NCBI GenBank assembly: GCA_035771165.1
Contig: JAWNZC010000311.1
Coordinates: forward strand, 2,541,001-2,605,000
Source of the DNA: Paragorgia papillata
Taxonomy: Eukaryota; Cnidaria; Anthozoa; Scleralcyonacea; Coralliidae
Reading direction: 5' to 3'
DNA length: 64,000 nucleotides
How positions within the stretch are numbered: position 1 is the stretch's first letter; every line of letters begins with the position of its first letter. Below the pieces are notes generated by a model that worked only from the letters and a program-made list of their open reading frames with translations, was not told the DNA's origin and did not search any database. A program made the translations under genes and the position numbers. Below, one piece after another: positions 37,086-47,553 of this stretch.

Positions 37086-37515
37086 CGCAGTACCACAACC
37101 ACTCCACTACCTAGTCAAACACTAGCTGTCCCTCCAGCCACACCAGCGACAGAAGGAGTGGTGACGATAACATCTAACTCTACACCCAACCATGCAGCCC
37201 CAGAAACCCTGCCACCACCAGCCTCTGTCATACAACTTCCACCTATTACAACCCCTCCACCACCTACAGCTGGGAATCCATCTACACCCACTGCAAACTC
37301 ACATGGAGTTGAACCTGCAACCAAGAAACCACCACTAGCTCTTAGGAGGTTAATGGACTACAACCAGAAAGGCATTCTCGAACATTGAGTGCCAAACACC
37401 TTAAAACGATCGTCATTTGCCTGACCTTGTTGTGTTATGTTAAATATCAGTCTTTATCTCCCGCTTTCTCCAGATAATTCATATCCACAAGGAACACTAA
37501 TGACTTAGGGGGAGA
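37086..37515 (+). other. Pro/Thr-rich 3' region of the LTR element
   Basis: An open Pro/Thr-rich frame (37,158-37,388) and a short untranslated stretch with the purine tract AGGGGGAGA before the 3' LTR. No envelope-like protein was seen. Confidence 0.5.
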
Positions 37516-37692
37516 TAGAGCGTAATAGATAAACAACCGTTCAGACAGAGACCTGGAAACGAGTCCCAGAGACAGGGACCTGGGAACGAGTTTACATGTG
37601 TTCACATTTTATAGTTCTCTCATCACTCTTTGATGAGATGTTATAGTTAATGAAAGTCTTTCTCATAAACGAAATGGACGAGTTCCTATTTA
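37516..37692 (+). repeat. 3' LTR
   Basis: Closely matches 32,153-32,329 and is followed by GTTTT and the continuation of host copy 2. Confidence 0.85.
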
Positions 37693-38107
37693 GTTTTTCG
37701 GTCTGAAAATGATTTTTTGTTTAGTTTGAGCTAATTAAAACTATTGAAAGAGTGTAAACTATTAGTAAAAATAAATATACTAGAAAATTTACGAAATTTT
37801 GCCTGTATTTACAAAAAGAAACCTACAGGCACAGCGATAGAGCGAGTAAAATTGGAATGTAGCCAAGCACCGATCGTGATAAAGTACATGTACTTCGACA
37901 TTTTCTGTACATAACACAGCTCTTGAAAAATTTTTCCGGTTATATTATTAACACCTAGGCCTAGTCGCAGGAGTTCTCGTAAAATAAAGGTTTAATTTCA
38001 CTCGTGTTTTCAGAATCTTACAAATTAATTACATTCGTCGCTTCGCAATTTTGAAAACAATCGTGAAATTAAACCTTAATTTTCGTAGGGCCCCATGCGA
38101 TTAGCTA
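37693..38107. repeat. Tandem duplication, copy 2, right part
   Basis: Continues the match to copy 1 (CGGTCTGAAAATG ... CCCCATGCGATTA), including a shortened form of the snap-back hairpin near 37,989-38,080. Confidence 0.75.
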
Positions 38108-40500
38108 TACAAATTTTACATTATTACGTCCGAAACGTTAGGTATGAAATGGTGTCTAAAGCTAGACTTGGTAGACTTCAAACGCAACGTAACGCAGTGC
38201 AGTTCTATATATTAGCAGTTCTATATATTAGCAAAACTTATTCAAAAAAAGAATTATACTCGGCCGAATTTCTTAACACCTTTTAAAGTACCTATAAACC
38301 TAAATACAATATTACGGATGTGTATTCTATGTAAAGTACATAAGTGAATGCCAAAATGTTTGTTGATCTAAGTCTTTATTTATTGTTAAATTGAGGTTTG
38401 TATTTCTAAAATGGTAATGAGAATAACGCCAGAGTACGCATTTAGATTCTTTTCTTCCTTTTCGTATAATTAACTGCTTAAAGATATGAGTAAAAATAGG
38501 CACGCCCAGGCGGGCATGTATCAACTGCGTTTAATGCCTATAGCTCAAAATGGTAAAAACAATGACGCAACTATGTACTTGTAACAACCTTGTATTCATA
38601 GCTGATCAAGATTCCTGACAAAATTGATGGAATTGTATAGTTGTAACAACCTTGTATACAGATCTAGATTCTAGAGCTGAGTAAGTGTTTGGACAAAATT
38701 GTCTATGCTCATGGGCCATGCTGTGTTTTAACTTTAAAAAAATGAACTCACTCAACTCAGAGTAAAGCCAGCAAGGCGCAGAAGCCTAAGCACTAACAAC
38801 TCTACTGATATATGGCATGATTTCCAATGAATTGTCACCCATTCAAATTCTAACCCAATCCAATTAGGCAATCAGTGGTGAGAGGCAGTGCGCTAATAGT
38901 TTTTAAAATTTGAACGTCTAGAACAGCTTTTCACATTTTTTAGCATGAAATTATTGCAATAACTGACAAGCTAGCTACAGCATTTATTTTCAAGTTATCA
39001 ATAAATAAAAAATCTGTTGAACATTTAGTGTGGTCATTAACCAGTTTGCCATTTCCGTTCAATATTGCATTTTGTGTGTTGTAATTACTAATGTTGGCTT
39101 CTGCAAAATATATACCGTATCGTGTGTTTCTAAAGGAGTTTAATTTCACTATTAACTCATTCCCGTCCGAGGGCTTCCCCAGAGGTGAATAAAATCGTCT
39201 GGCGTTAGCCAGAATAAAATACTAAAGACCAATTCGAACAGGAAAGAGTTAAATAATTAATTAATGACTTGTCTGGCTTAATCAGTTAAAAATGTTCTTC
39301 ACCAATTATTAAAAATAGAATTTTTCTTCCAGATCATTCCCCAACAAATCTGTAAATTTTCCCAATGAGGGGGCTACGGTTTCCCGACAGGGGGCCCCTA
39401 AATATCTTTGTTACAACAATTTGTCAGACAATAATGCAACCTGGTTGGAAGGTAAACGAAATCGCTTGAGATAACAAGCATCTCTAGTATTACTCCTGTA
39501 AAATTTAATAGTGAATGAAAAAGATGTCCAGCAATGTCATCAAAATTATAAGGGCAACCATACATTAAGCTAATTGTTCTTCAAGACATATGCATGCATG
39601 CAGTAAAAGGTAGAAGAAATGTTTGCACATTCATGACACAGATTTTGCATGACATTGACAACTGCAGCATTCAAATTTACTCCATTAATATTGTATATAC
39701 AATAGACTTACCAGTTGACGCTCTCAACATGTCATCTACATCGACAATATGCTATTTACAACCCCCAGGAAACGAAGCGCGAAGTATAAAACATTAAATT
39801 TAATTTAGGCAGAACATGAGCAGAATTACGTCATGATGTGTTTCCTGTTCGGTCAGGTGATTTCGCTATAAAAGAACGTTAAGCACACACTCTGGCTCTT
39901 TCTCAGTTTCCGACCAGCGCCGACGAAAGCAGTGAAACGGCCCTCCCTCCCAACCCTTTCCTGAAAATTCGTGTCTGATATCTGTTTTCACTGTGATCGA
40001 AGATGCTGGATCAACATTACCTCCAATACCTGAATATTAAATGACTGAGAGCGAGTATACGGAGTGTTGCTGAATAGAATACTATTTAATAGCATATTTC
40101 GCTCGTGGACTACCATAGGTTTTGGACATTGTTGCTTAACCGCCAAGCTAACTTTGTTTTCTTAGAAGAAGGTCGTCCATTTCTGTTCGGCAACGCACAG
40201 TCTTGTCAGTTTACGAAGCTCAGTCAGACATGTTGGCCAAAAAAATTGCCTCATCTGAATATGAATCGGCGACGACCCGATTAATTTGCTTTCAAATTTT
40301 TTTATCATCATTCCAACAATGTTTAGTATATCACAATTAAGAATTGTCTACGATTCATACTTAAAATACTTACTAAATTTGTAAAAACTTCCTTTGTTGA
40401 ATATATCCCGCTCCTTGACTATCTCGCTCCATGCCGTCAACAATGACTTATGAAATACTTGGTGTAGAGTAGTTATTTTGACTTCGGTGGTATATATATA
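38108..40500. other. Host intergenic DNA
   Basis: No gene was recognised. It contains one inverted copy of the TTAACTC hairpin MITE (39,152-39,251), a repeated phrase TTGTAACAACCTTGTAT at about 38,579 and 38,641, and an isolated TATA-box candidate at about 39,868. Confidence 0.5.
39866..39905 (+). promoter_or_regulatory. Candidate TATA promoter
   Basis: GCTATAAAAGAACG at about 39,866 is followed about 30 bp later by a TCAGT-type initiator (TTTCTCAGTTTCC). It has no recognisable coding region downstream, so it is a weak candidate for an unannotated RNA start. Confidence 0.3.
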
Positions 40501-40651
40501 TTTATTATATAGCACGCTATCGGATATGAGCTTTTGCGTAATCTGATTGGTTCCCTACTACCAGGCTATCAGCTCTTATTATATAGCATGCTATCGGATA
40601 TGAGCTTTTGCGTAATCTGATTGGTTCCCTACTACCAGGCTATCAGCTCAT
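40501..40651. repeat. 75-bp tandem duplication
   Basis: TTATTATATAGCAYGCTATC ... CTACCAGGCTATCAGCTC occurs at 40,501-40,575 and 40,576-40,651 with one or two differences. Confidence 0.9.
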
Positions 40652-40653
40652 AT

Positions 40654-41488
40654 CCTACTAGTAGAGGAAAAACAAGATGGCGGCACGTTTTTTTAAACTG
40701 CCGAAAAGAGTTGAAATTGACGGATTTTTATACAGAAAAACATCAACACCCTCAAACCAATGTATAAAAAAACAACATTGTGTAAAAATACATTAACAAA
40801 TACACAATTTAGCATGCTAAATGGTAAAATTCACCTAAAAATTACGTATTTTTACTTCAAAAACCTGACTAAATTAATGGGTTGATATTAATTTGTTGCC
40901 AAACAAAGAAACTCACGGTTAAAATCAAGCTTACAACACACATTTCGTAGGAGATCACCAGTAAAGAGACCTTTTTTATTTAGATAAGCATTTGGGTAGT
41001 AAAAAGCATGTTCTTTTTCAAAAACAACCAACTAAGTAATTTAGTTTCACTGCCGAAGGTGTTTCAATTTCATTTTTGCATGAAATCAAAACCTTTTTCA
41101 CGACAGCAACGCTAATATAAACAACTGACCCACCTTTTGCCTTCATAAAGTTACCTTTCAATCTTTTTTGTTGATCTGCTTAACACATTTTTGGCCTCTC
41201 GAGCAACATTTATCAACATTTCAAAGCTGTTTACCGAACAGCTCAGCGAGAAACTCTATGTGAATGCATCATTACGCATGGCGGAAGTATTAGTTGCCTA
41301 TGCCGGAAGTTTGTCGTTTGAAACATTTCGCTGCATGTAATTTTGTCTCTTGTACAGTGCTTGGCTATATAATAAAACAGTTATACCATTCGCTCTCGTC
41401 GTATACGAACTAATAGCGAACTCGGTGAAGCGCCTCGTTGGCTATGGGCTCATATACGACTCGAGCTCATGGTATAACTGTTAAATAT
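40654..41488. repeat. 835-bp tandem unit, copy 1 (holds the empty Polinton site)
   Basis: Begins CCTACTAGTAGAGG and ends ATGGTATAACTGTTAAATAT. Copy 2 begins at 41,489 and is interrupted at 42,075 by the Polinton. Copy 1 has TTGCCTATGCCGGAAG uninterrupted at 41,294-41,309. Near its end an inverted repeat with AACAGTTATACCAT arms encloses CTCG-rich text. Confidence 0.9.
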
Positions 41489-42075
41489 CCTACTAGTAGA
41501 GAAAAAACAAGATGGCGGCATGTTTTTTTAAACTGCCGAAAAGAGTTGAAATTGACGGATTTTTATACAGAACAACATCAACACCATCAAACCAGTGTAT
41601 AAAATAAACAAGATTGTGTAAAAATACATTAACAAATACACAATTTAGCCTGTTAAATGGTAAAATTCGCCTAAACATTACGTCTTTTTACTTAAAAAAC
41701 CCGACTAAATTTAATTGGTTGATATTAATTTGTTACCAAACAAAGAAACTCACGGTAGTAAAAAGCATGTTCTTTTTCAAAAACAACCAACTAAGTAATT
41801 GAGTTTCACTGCCGAAGGTGTTTCAGTTTCATTTTTGCATGAAATCGAAACCTCTTTCACGACAGCAACGCTAATATAAACAACTGAGCCACCTTTTGAC
41901 TTCCTAAAGGTACCTTTTAATCTTTTTTGTTAATCTGCTTAACACATTTTTTTGCCTCTCGAGCAACATTACTCATTAATACAACATTTCGAGGCTGCTA
42001 ACGTTTACCGAACAGCTCAGCAAGAAGCTCTATGTGAATGCATCATTACGCATGGCAGAAGTATTAGTTGCCTAT
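41489..42075. repeat. 835-bp tandem unit, copy 2, left part
   Basis: Matches copy 1 with about an 85-bp internal deletion (after CTCACGGT) and ends in GCCTAT, the left target duplication of the Polinton. Confidence 0.9.
42070..42075. repeat. Left 6-bp target-site duplication (GCCTAT)
   Basis: GCCTAT here and at 63,302-63,307 directly flank the element; the unoccupied paralogue has it once (41,296-41,301). Confidence 0.95.
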
Positions 42076-42389
42076 AGTAGTGTCAAAAGGCCGATTCTGG
42101 GACATATACTAAAACATTTCCAAACCCCAATTTTTAAAATATTTTAACCCCCCCTGATTTTCTATCCCAAGATGGCGAACCGATTCTGGGACATGTTTTG
42201 GAAATTTTTCGCAAAGGATTCTGGATATTTTTGGAAATTTTTCGCAAAGGATTCTGGGGTTTTTGGAATTTTTTTGGGTTTGGGTTTCGAAAGTTTTCGG
42301 GAGTTTTTGGGTTTGGGGTTTTCGAAATTTTTGGGTTTGGGTTTCGAAAGTTTTCGGGAGTTTTTGGGTTTGGGGTTTGGGTTTTGGAA
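42076..42389 (+). repeat. Left terminal inverted repeat
   Basis: Closely matches 62,989-63,301 in inverse. GATTCTGGGACAT occurs near the tip and again about 95 bp in. TTTTTCGCAAAGGATTCTGG is repeated twice. GGGTTTGGGTTTCGAAAG and TTTTCGGGAGTTTTTGGG alternate to the inner edge. Open frames here in several frames are by-products of the repeat. Confidence 0.97.
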
Positions 42390-42455
42390 TTTTTTTGGGT
42401 TTTGGTTTTTTAAAATCGTTCTGTTTAAGTTTTAAATTTGGAGAAATAAAAAAGA

Positions 42456-42707
42456 ATGCCTGGAAAAAAACTAATGGTTTTCCACAATGATCAAAAGCAT
42501 ATTTTTCATTGTCAGATATGTCAGTTTGAGACACATTCAAAAACAGCAATAAGATTGCATGATAAGGTTAAGCATGGAATTTTACTAAAATACAAAATTC
42601 AAAACAAATGTGCTAAATGTTTGGAAACCTTTGATACTGCAAGGGAACAAGATGATCATTACAAAGCTAACCATCATAAAAAAATTAAAAGTAATAAAAA
42701 ATTCTAA
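42456..42707 (+). CDS. Small two-finger C2H2 protein
   Basis: 83 residues with two well-formed fingers: C19-x2-C22-x12-H35-x4-H40 and C52-x2-C55-x12-H68-x4-H73, and a Lys-rich tail. Single-gene finger proteins of this size usually bind DNA or RNA; here a regulatory or TIR-binding role is an inference from its place beside the left end. The start is preceded by GAGAAATAAAAAAG, like other genes of the element. A 10-bp-stem hairpin follows the stop, shared with the convergent polymerase gene. Confidence 0.75.
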   Translation: MPGKKLMVFHNDQKHIFHCQICQFETHSKTAIRLHDKVKHGILLKYKIQNKCAKCLETFDTAREQDDHYKANHHKKIKSNKKF

Positions 42708-42719
42708 AACCCTTTGAAA

Positions 42720-42744
42720 ATTTGTATTCTTTTTGAATACAAAT
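42720..42744. terminator. Gene-end hairpin between convergent genes
   Basis: ATTTGTATTC, a TTTTT loop, then GAATACAAAT: a perfect 10-bp stem. It sits between the stop of the finger gene (42,707) and the stop of the polymerase gene (42,757). Confidence 0.75.
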
Positions 42745-42756
42745 CTTGAACTTAAC

Positions 42757-45700
42757 CTACCTAGTTTTATAATGTCCAATCGCAAGTGTTGAAATTTTGT
42801 CTTCTAGTATAACCCTTTTGTCATCTGCAGAATTTAATGCTATTTTGTTGACACGAATGGTATTAATGGTGTGCTTGGTACTTCGAAAGGTACTCATACC
42901 CCTTATAACATCCTGACCTGTAAATATACAGTTTTTGTAGTTTTCAAATACAATATCTTTGTTGATGACACTTTTTGCAATGCCTTTACACTTTTTGAAC
43001 TCCTTTTCCTCCCATAACCCAGTTATAGGATTTAACTTTTTGGCCATTTTGATCGCATAAGCTTTTGATCTTGTTCCTGCAAATGCTCCAATGATATCAG
43101 CACCAGTCTCTGACTTCATCATCCCCAAAACTTTTTTGTTAACACCACACTTAATACCACTTGAATGAGTTTCTGAAAAGTTTGAAGTGTCAAACATGGT
43201 TTCAACATCATTTGCAATGTCCTTAAAGAAGTCATCGGTTTTAATTTCATAACATAAGCTATCAGTGTCTGTAAACAATAGCTTTGCCTTATCCCCATAT
43301 TTGGGTTTAATATATTCATAATGAAATTTGTACATAGGGATTTTGCTTTTGTCCAGAATTGCCGCGCCTGTTGCTATGGGTTTGTTTAATTTGACCCTAG
43401 TTTTTTTCATATGAACTGCTGCCAAGTTTTCTGTAAATATATTGATGGCTTTGTAGTTTGGTTTTTTCGCTAATTTTTCAAACTGGTCTTCAAATGATAC
43501 CAATCGAACATCAATCCTGTCTCTGACGTTCTCCATGGTTTTACCAAACACAGAGTTGTTCATGAGTTTAAAGAAGTCTTTTTCAAAGTCATTCTTGGCG
43601 TTTTTTCCGTTTTTCTGTGTTGAGATCAATATATGGTTTCATCCAAGCTTTTTCAACGAATGAAATGACTCTATGGATCTTTGTTAACTTTAAACCATGT
43701 TTTAACATTTGTGCCAGGGCTTCGTAATGAACAACATAGTTTTTTTTGTCATTAAGATTTGGAATTAACTTTTCAACACCATTTACTTCCATTTTTTCAG
43801 CTGCGAATGGAAAGTCGTTATGAAGGTCATGAAGTTCTTTTGGATATTCAAGATCTACTTCTAAAAAACAGCCTTCGCCTTCTGTTGTCAGGTATTTTTT
43901 CCAGTTTTCCAACTCTTCTTCCGCAACTTCTTTGAAACCACCAACTGGTAATGGTTCTGTCATTGGAACTCCGTACAGGTTGTTTTTGTCAAGATATACT
44001 ATGAAAACACTTTCTTTGCTTGGGTCATAGTTTTCCATGTACTTGTTGTTGGCTTTTGAGTAACGATGGGTAACTGTAGATATCCCACCACGGATGTTTT
44101 TTTCAACCATTAAATATTGATCGGGTTCTGTTAAAAGTTCCAATTTCTGGTTTGTCATTTTCAGTAAGGCACTCCAAGACTGACCTGGAGTTGTGTAGGA
44201 CCACATAGGGTCAAGTCCATAAGTTTCTTTACACATTTTTCTAAAGTTTTGTATAACATCTGAAAGAACTAACACATCGGTTTTCAAATACAGATCATGA
44301 TAGTCCTTTAAACTTTTACAGTTAAACCCGTCCCAAACATTTTGAGCGAGTTTGTAATCATCATCACTGATATGGTTTTTTGTTAATCTGGAATAGAATT
44401 TTTCCTTTGGTGGTAATTGTGGATAGTCTAACTTTTTCAAACTGTCCAAGAATTCGTATGGAAAAACACCCTTTTGTTTCAACAGATCAACATTTTCTTT
44501 TGGGTGGTCTTTGAAACCATTCTCAGTGTAATGAAATTCTGTCTTAGGTAAATTTGAAGCCAGTGTAGCCAATGAACTTGACATAAATTTCAAGGAGTCC
44601 AAAAACCTAAGCTCCAAAGGGACCCATTTTTTTCTTGTTATACCATTAGCATCCTTTTTTAAACCACCATCCATCCAAAGTTTTTTGTTAACACTTATAT
44701 ACTCCTCTTCTGTTTTTGCGATGCAACCAATGGGACCATTTGATATCCCTAAATATTTTGCTATTAAATGACTGTCATATCCACTGAAATTGTGGAACAA
44801 AACTGGAATATGTTTTGCACTTGACATTGAATAATTACAGTCATTATGAGCCGCACCACGATATTTACCATTTAAATGGTCATGATCTCTGACTTTGGAT
44901 TTTGCAGTATTTTTATTGGCTTTCCAAAGGCTTCTTGGATCTAAATTTTTAAGTTTTTTCTGTACAAATTGACCACCACAAACATAACAAGTTGTTGCAT
45001 TTTGGAATTCCTTCTCCTCCTCTGCTGTTATTATTATTTTCTTTGGATCCTTCAAATAGTTATGCCAAATCTTTTTAGCTTCTTTCTCCAAACTCTCTAC
45101 AAACATTTTACCAATATCCTGGAACTCATATTGTTTTGTGTAACTTACAGTTTTTCCTGGAAATATTGTTGGGTCAGAACATATAATTTGAAAGCAGTAA
45201 CCGGTTGGTATGTGTTCTTGGTATTTTTGTGTATAACTTTTTGACTCGTCATTGTTTTTGGTTTTTAAAGTTTTTAACATGCACTCAAAATCTGCCACTA
45301 TGATGAATGGAACATCCTGAGTCTTCTTGAAATCCCTACCACCCCATCCCATGATGTCGTCAACACCCTTTTTGGGGTATTCTTGGATTTGGGCGTCATG
45401 AGTTCTACAGATTGTTTCATGTTCCTTTAATATTTCCTCTGTTTTGAAGGGGTTTAAACAAAAGTCGCAAAAAAAGTTTTGGTGTTGGTGGTTGTTATTT
45501 TGATCTGATAATAACCTACTTTTACTTTTAATAGAACTGTAATGATCACCCCACCAGAACAGGTTAACTTTGTTTTTGTAATTAAATCTGCTAATTTGCA
45601 TTTGACAAACCTTTTTGATCTCATCGTCATATGTCAGAACATTTACACCTATTTCATTATTTTTTTCAAATTTTGAGATATCCTTAATTTTAACAGGAAA

Positions 45701-46723
45701 TGTTAATCCCTTGCAGTCATACTTTCTTGCTAATAGTTTCACATTTGTTGGTACTCTTTCAAGTTTTTGAGTGTTTGGATCTTCATTTAAGATCTCTGCG
45801 ATGGCTACTGCATACAGGAAACAGTTTGGATCCTTGTTTTGTGGATTGATGATTGCCTTTTTGTCCTTAATACATTTTGGTAGTGGTTTGAAACCCTTGC
45901 CATTTAAAGGCTTATATTTCGTTATTGAAATATGTAAAGATTCAACAGATCGTATAGACCATCCAGAACCTTTTTTCTGATGGGCTGCCAAATTTTCCAA
46001 CATCTCTCTTTTTGCTTGTTTGTATGATTCCCTAACATCCTCCTCAGTCGTCATTGCCTTCATATGGGAGGTAAAGTAGAAAAGATCTACTTCTTCTATT
46101 CTGTCCACATAATCGTAATGAACAAGTTTACAGATAAGTGTTGTTTTGACTTTTTTAGAGTTTTCAATACTATTAATAAGTTTTTCAACTCCCGCTGTTG
46201 TTTGTTCCAAAAAAACTATTGGATCTTTGTAGTTTTGTCCTGAAATTTCATACAAAGCCGCCTTTTCATTTGCAAAATCTTTGATCATAACAGGCTCTGT
46301 TTGCCTAAGTTTTTTGTTGGCTTTTGTTTTCCTGTTGAAAATTTTTGTAAGTTTGTTGCCAAGAATCCTTCTTGTTCTGGTAAGTTTTTTGTCAACCCCT
46401 TTCCACTTCTTGTTCCACTTAATTTTGTCCTGTCTTGCTTCTTCTTGTCTGATCTCTCTTGACCATTTTTGTTGTTCTTTTTTCTGTAATTTTTTATGAG
46501 TTTTTTGTTGAAACTTGATTAGGTCATTATTTAACCTGTTTTGTTGGTTGATGAGTTTTTGCTCATCCTTAAGATCTTTCTCCTTCTGTTTTTCTTGTAG
46601 TTTTGCAAGTCTTTCGGGTTTGAAGGGTTTCATCTCTTTGTCCCGTTGAAGTTGCCTCTGTTTTCTGAGGCGAGCATTTTCTCGGATTTTTAATAATTTT
46701 GGATCATTTGTGTACTTTGTCAT
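42757..46723 (-). pseudogene. polB: Protein-primed DNA polymerase B, one frameshift
   Basis: Two overlapping frames make one polymerase. 46723-43589 holds a basic N-terminal tail, a conserved NPQNKDPNCFLYA block typical of metazoan Polintons, a C2H2 finger (CDFCLNPF, about residue 421), exonuclease motifs (ADFEC about 478; SGYDSHL about 650; KTDVLVLSD about 817), a CxxC/RDHDHLNGKYRGAAH module of endonuclease VII type (about 580-615), and polymerase motif A (LDKNNLYGVP about 912). 43629-42757 holds motif B (NNSVFGK) and motif C (TDTDS). The frames meet at a run of six A (minus strand) near 43,605. The change is +1, so the usual -1 slippage does not explain it. The gene replicates the element using a terminal protein as primer. 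A one-base error or mutation is the likely cause of the break. Confidence 0.93.
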
Positions 46724-46759
46724 TTATTATAATAGAAAAAATTTTCTTTAAATAAAAAA

Positions 46760-46909
46760 ATGGACAAGACAATGAAAATTAACGAAAATATTAATGCTGT
46801 TGATGAAAAGGTTACCGAGTTTATTGATAAAATTTCTCCATGGACTGCACTTGCTGGTGGAATAGTTATTGGGAGCATTATTTGGATAAGTGCCATAGTA
46901 CTTTTGTAA
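46760..46909 (+). CDS. Small single-span membrane protein
   Basis: A 49-residue protein with a charged N-terminal half (KINENINAVDEKVTEFIDKI) and one hydrophobic span (ALAGGIVIGSIIWISAIVLL) at the C-terminus. It is divergent from polB with a 36-bp gap, so the two share a start region with TTTAAATAAAA just before the ATG. A hairpin follows the stop. Function unknown; a small virion or host membrane protein is possible. Length alone makes it a modest call, but the start motif and end hairpin support it. Confidence 0.6.
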   Translation: MDKTMKINENINAVDEKVTEFIDKISPWTALAGGIVIGSIIWISAIVLL

Positions 46910-46924
46910 AAACTTCATTAAAAA

Positions 46925-46948
46925 ATTTCTATCCTTTTGGATAGAAAT
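46925..46948. terminator. Gene-end hairpin
   Basis: ATTTCTATCC, a TTTT loop, then GGATAGAAAT: a perfect 10-bp stem between the end of the small plus-strand gene and the end of the minus-strand gene at 47,050. Confidence 0.75.
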
Positions 46949-47049
46949 CTTTGTTAAAAATGACGAAGTATACAAACTTTTTTTGGAGAGAAATGAAACC
47001 TTAGAAAACAGTATAGAGTCCTATTTATATATAGTTTAAATTAAAATTT

Positions 47050-47481
47050 TTAACGACTAACTGACCAATATTGGCCTTTGTACATAACTTTTCTTTGGTT
47101 TTTTATGTAAAATGGGATACAACTCGGGTTTTTGTTTAGACTAAGACCAGCTCTGTAAATACTTGGGAACTCTATTTTTTCTCCATCAACAGAAGTAAAT
47201 GTTATTTTTATTGGTGTTCTAATTACATTTCTGTGGTGTTTTTCATAGACTTCATTTTTTACCAATGGGATGTTAAGCTTCTCGCAAAGTGTTTTTGTGT
47301 TGGAACTATGGGATCCTTTAACACCAAGTCGTCCTCCTAATATTCTAAGTTCTTTGAGTGATGATGGTGGAAATCCTTCTTCCCGTATTGTTTGTAGTCT
47401 TTTGTTCGCGCTTGTTCTTAATTGCATTCTTATTTGGAAAAGTTGTTTAAGTCTTTCTTTGGGAGTTAATATGTTTGTCAT
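47050..47481 (-). CDS. SAP/NUMOD-like DNA-binding protein, copy 1
   Basis: 143 residues. The middle (LKELRILGGRLGVKGSHSSN) looks like a SAP-type helix pair, and the C-terminal third (SVDGEKIEFPSIYRAGLSLN ... YKGQYWSVSR) resembles NUMOD1-type DNA-binding repeats of intron and viral nucleases. No nuclease core is present. The next gene (47,554-48,030) is a diverged paralogue. Together they suggest a duplicated DNA-binding pair within the element. The start codon follows CATATAATAAACA. Domain names are inferred from memory of the families. Confidence 0.6.
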   Translation of the reverse strand: MTNILTPKERLKQLFQIRMQLRTSANKRLQTIREEGFPPSSLKELRILGGRLGVKGSHSSNTKTLCEKLNIPLVKNEVYEKHHRNVIRTPIKITFTSVDGEKIEFPSIYRAGLSLNKNPSCIPFYIKNQRKVMYKGQYWSVSR

Positions 47482-47506
47482 TGTTTATTATATGGTTTCT
47501 TTTAAA

Positions 47507-47530
47507 TTTCTTATTGTTTTTAATAAGAGA
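47507..47530 (-). terminator. Gene-end hairpin
   Basis: TCTTATT and AATAAGA around GTTTTT, 24 bp after the stop of 47,554-48,030. Confidence 0.6.
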
Positions 47531-47553
47531 TTTTGATATTTTTCAGAGAGCTT

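Larger units (their letters stand above)
32153..37692 (+). mobile_element. Ty3/gypsy-like LTR retrotransposon, decayed
   Basis: Two 177-bp LTRs (32,153-32,329 and 37,516-37,692) differ at only a handful of places. The flanks give a 5-bp duplication, GTTTT. Copy 1 of the host unit has the uninterrupted site (GGTTTTTCGGTCTG). Internal order is gag, zinc knuckles, aspartic protease, RT, RNase H, integrase. A purine tract (AGGGGGAGA) precedes the 3' LTR. GC content is clearly above that of the surrounding DNA. Frameshifts and stops occur in every gene. Confidence 0.9.

Noticed and set aside
42172..42549. Open frames through the left TIR (and its mirror at 62,974-63,206)
   Set aside because: They arise because the repeat lacks stop codons in several frames on both strands. 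Products are simple Phe/Gly or Lys/Pro repeats with no start motif or end hairpin.
43600..43610. Programmed -1 frameshift in the polymerase at the A run
   Set aside because: The two frames differ by +1, so a -1 slip would enter a third frame.
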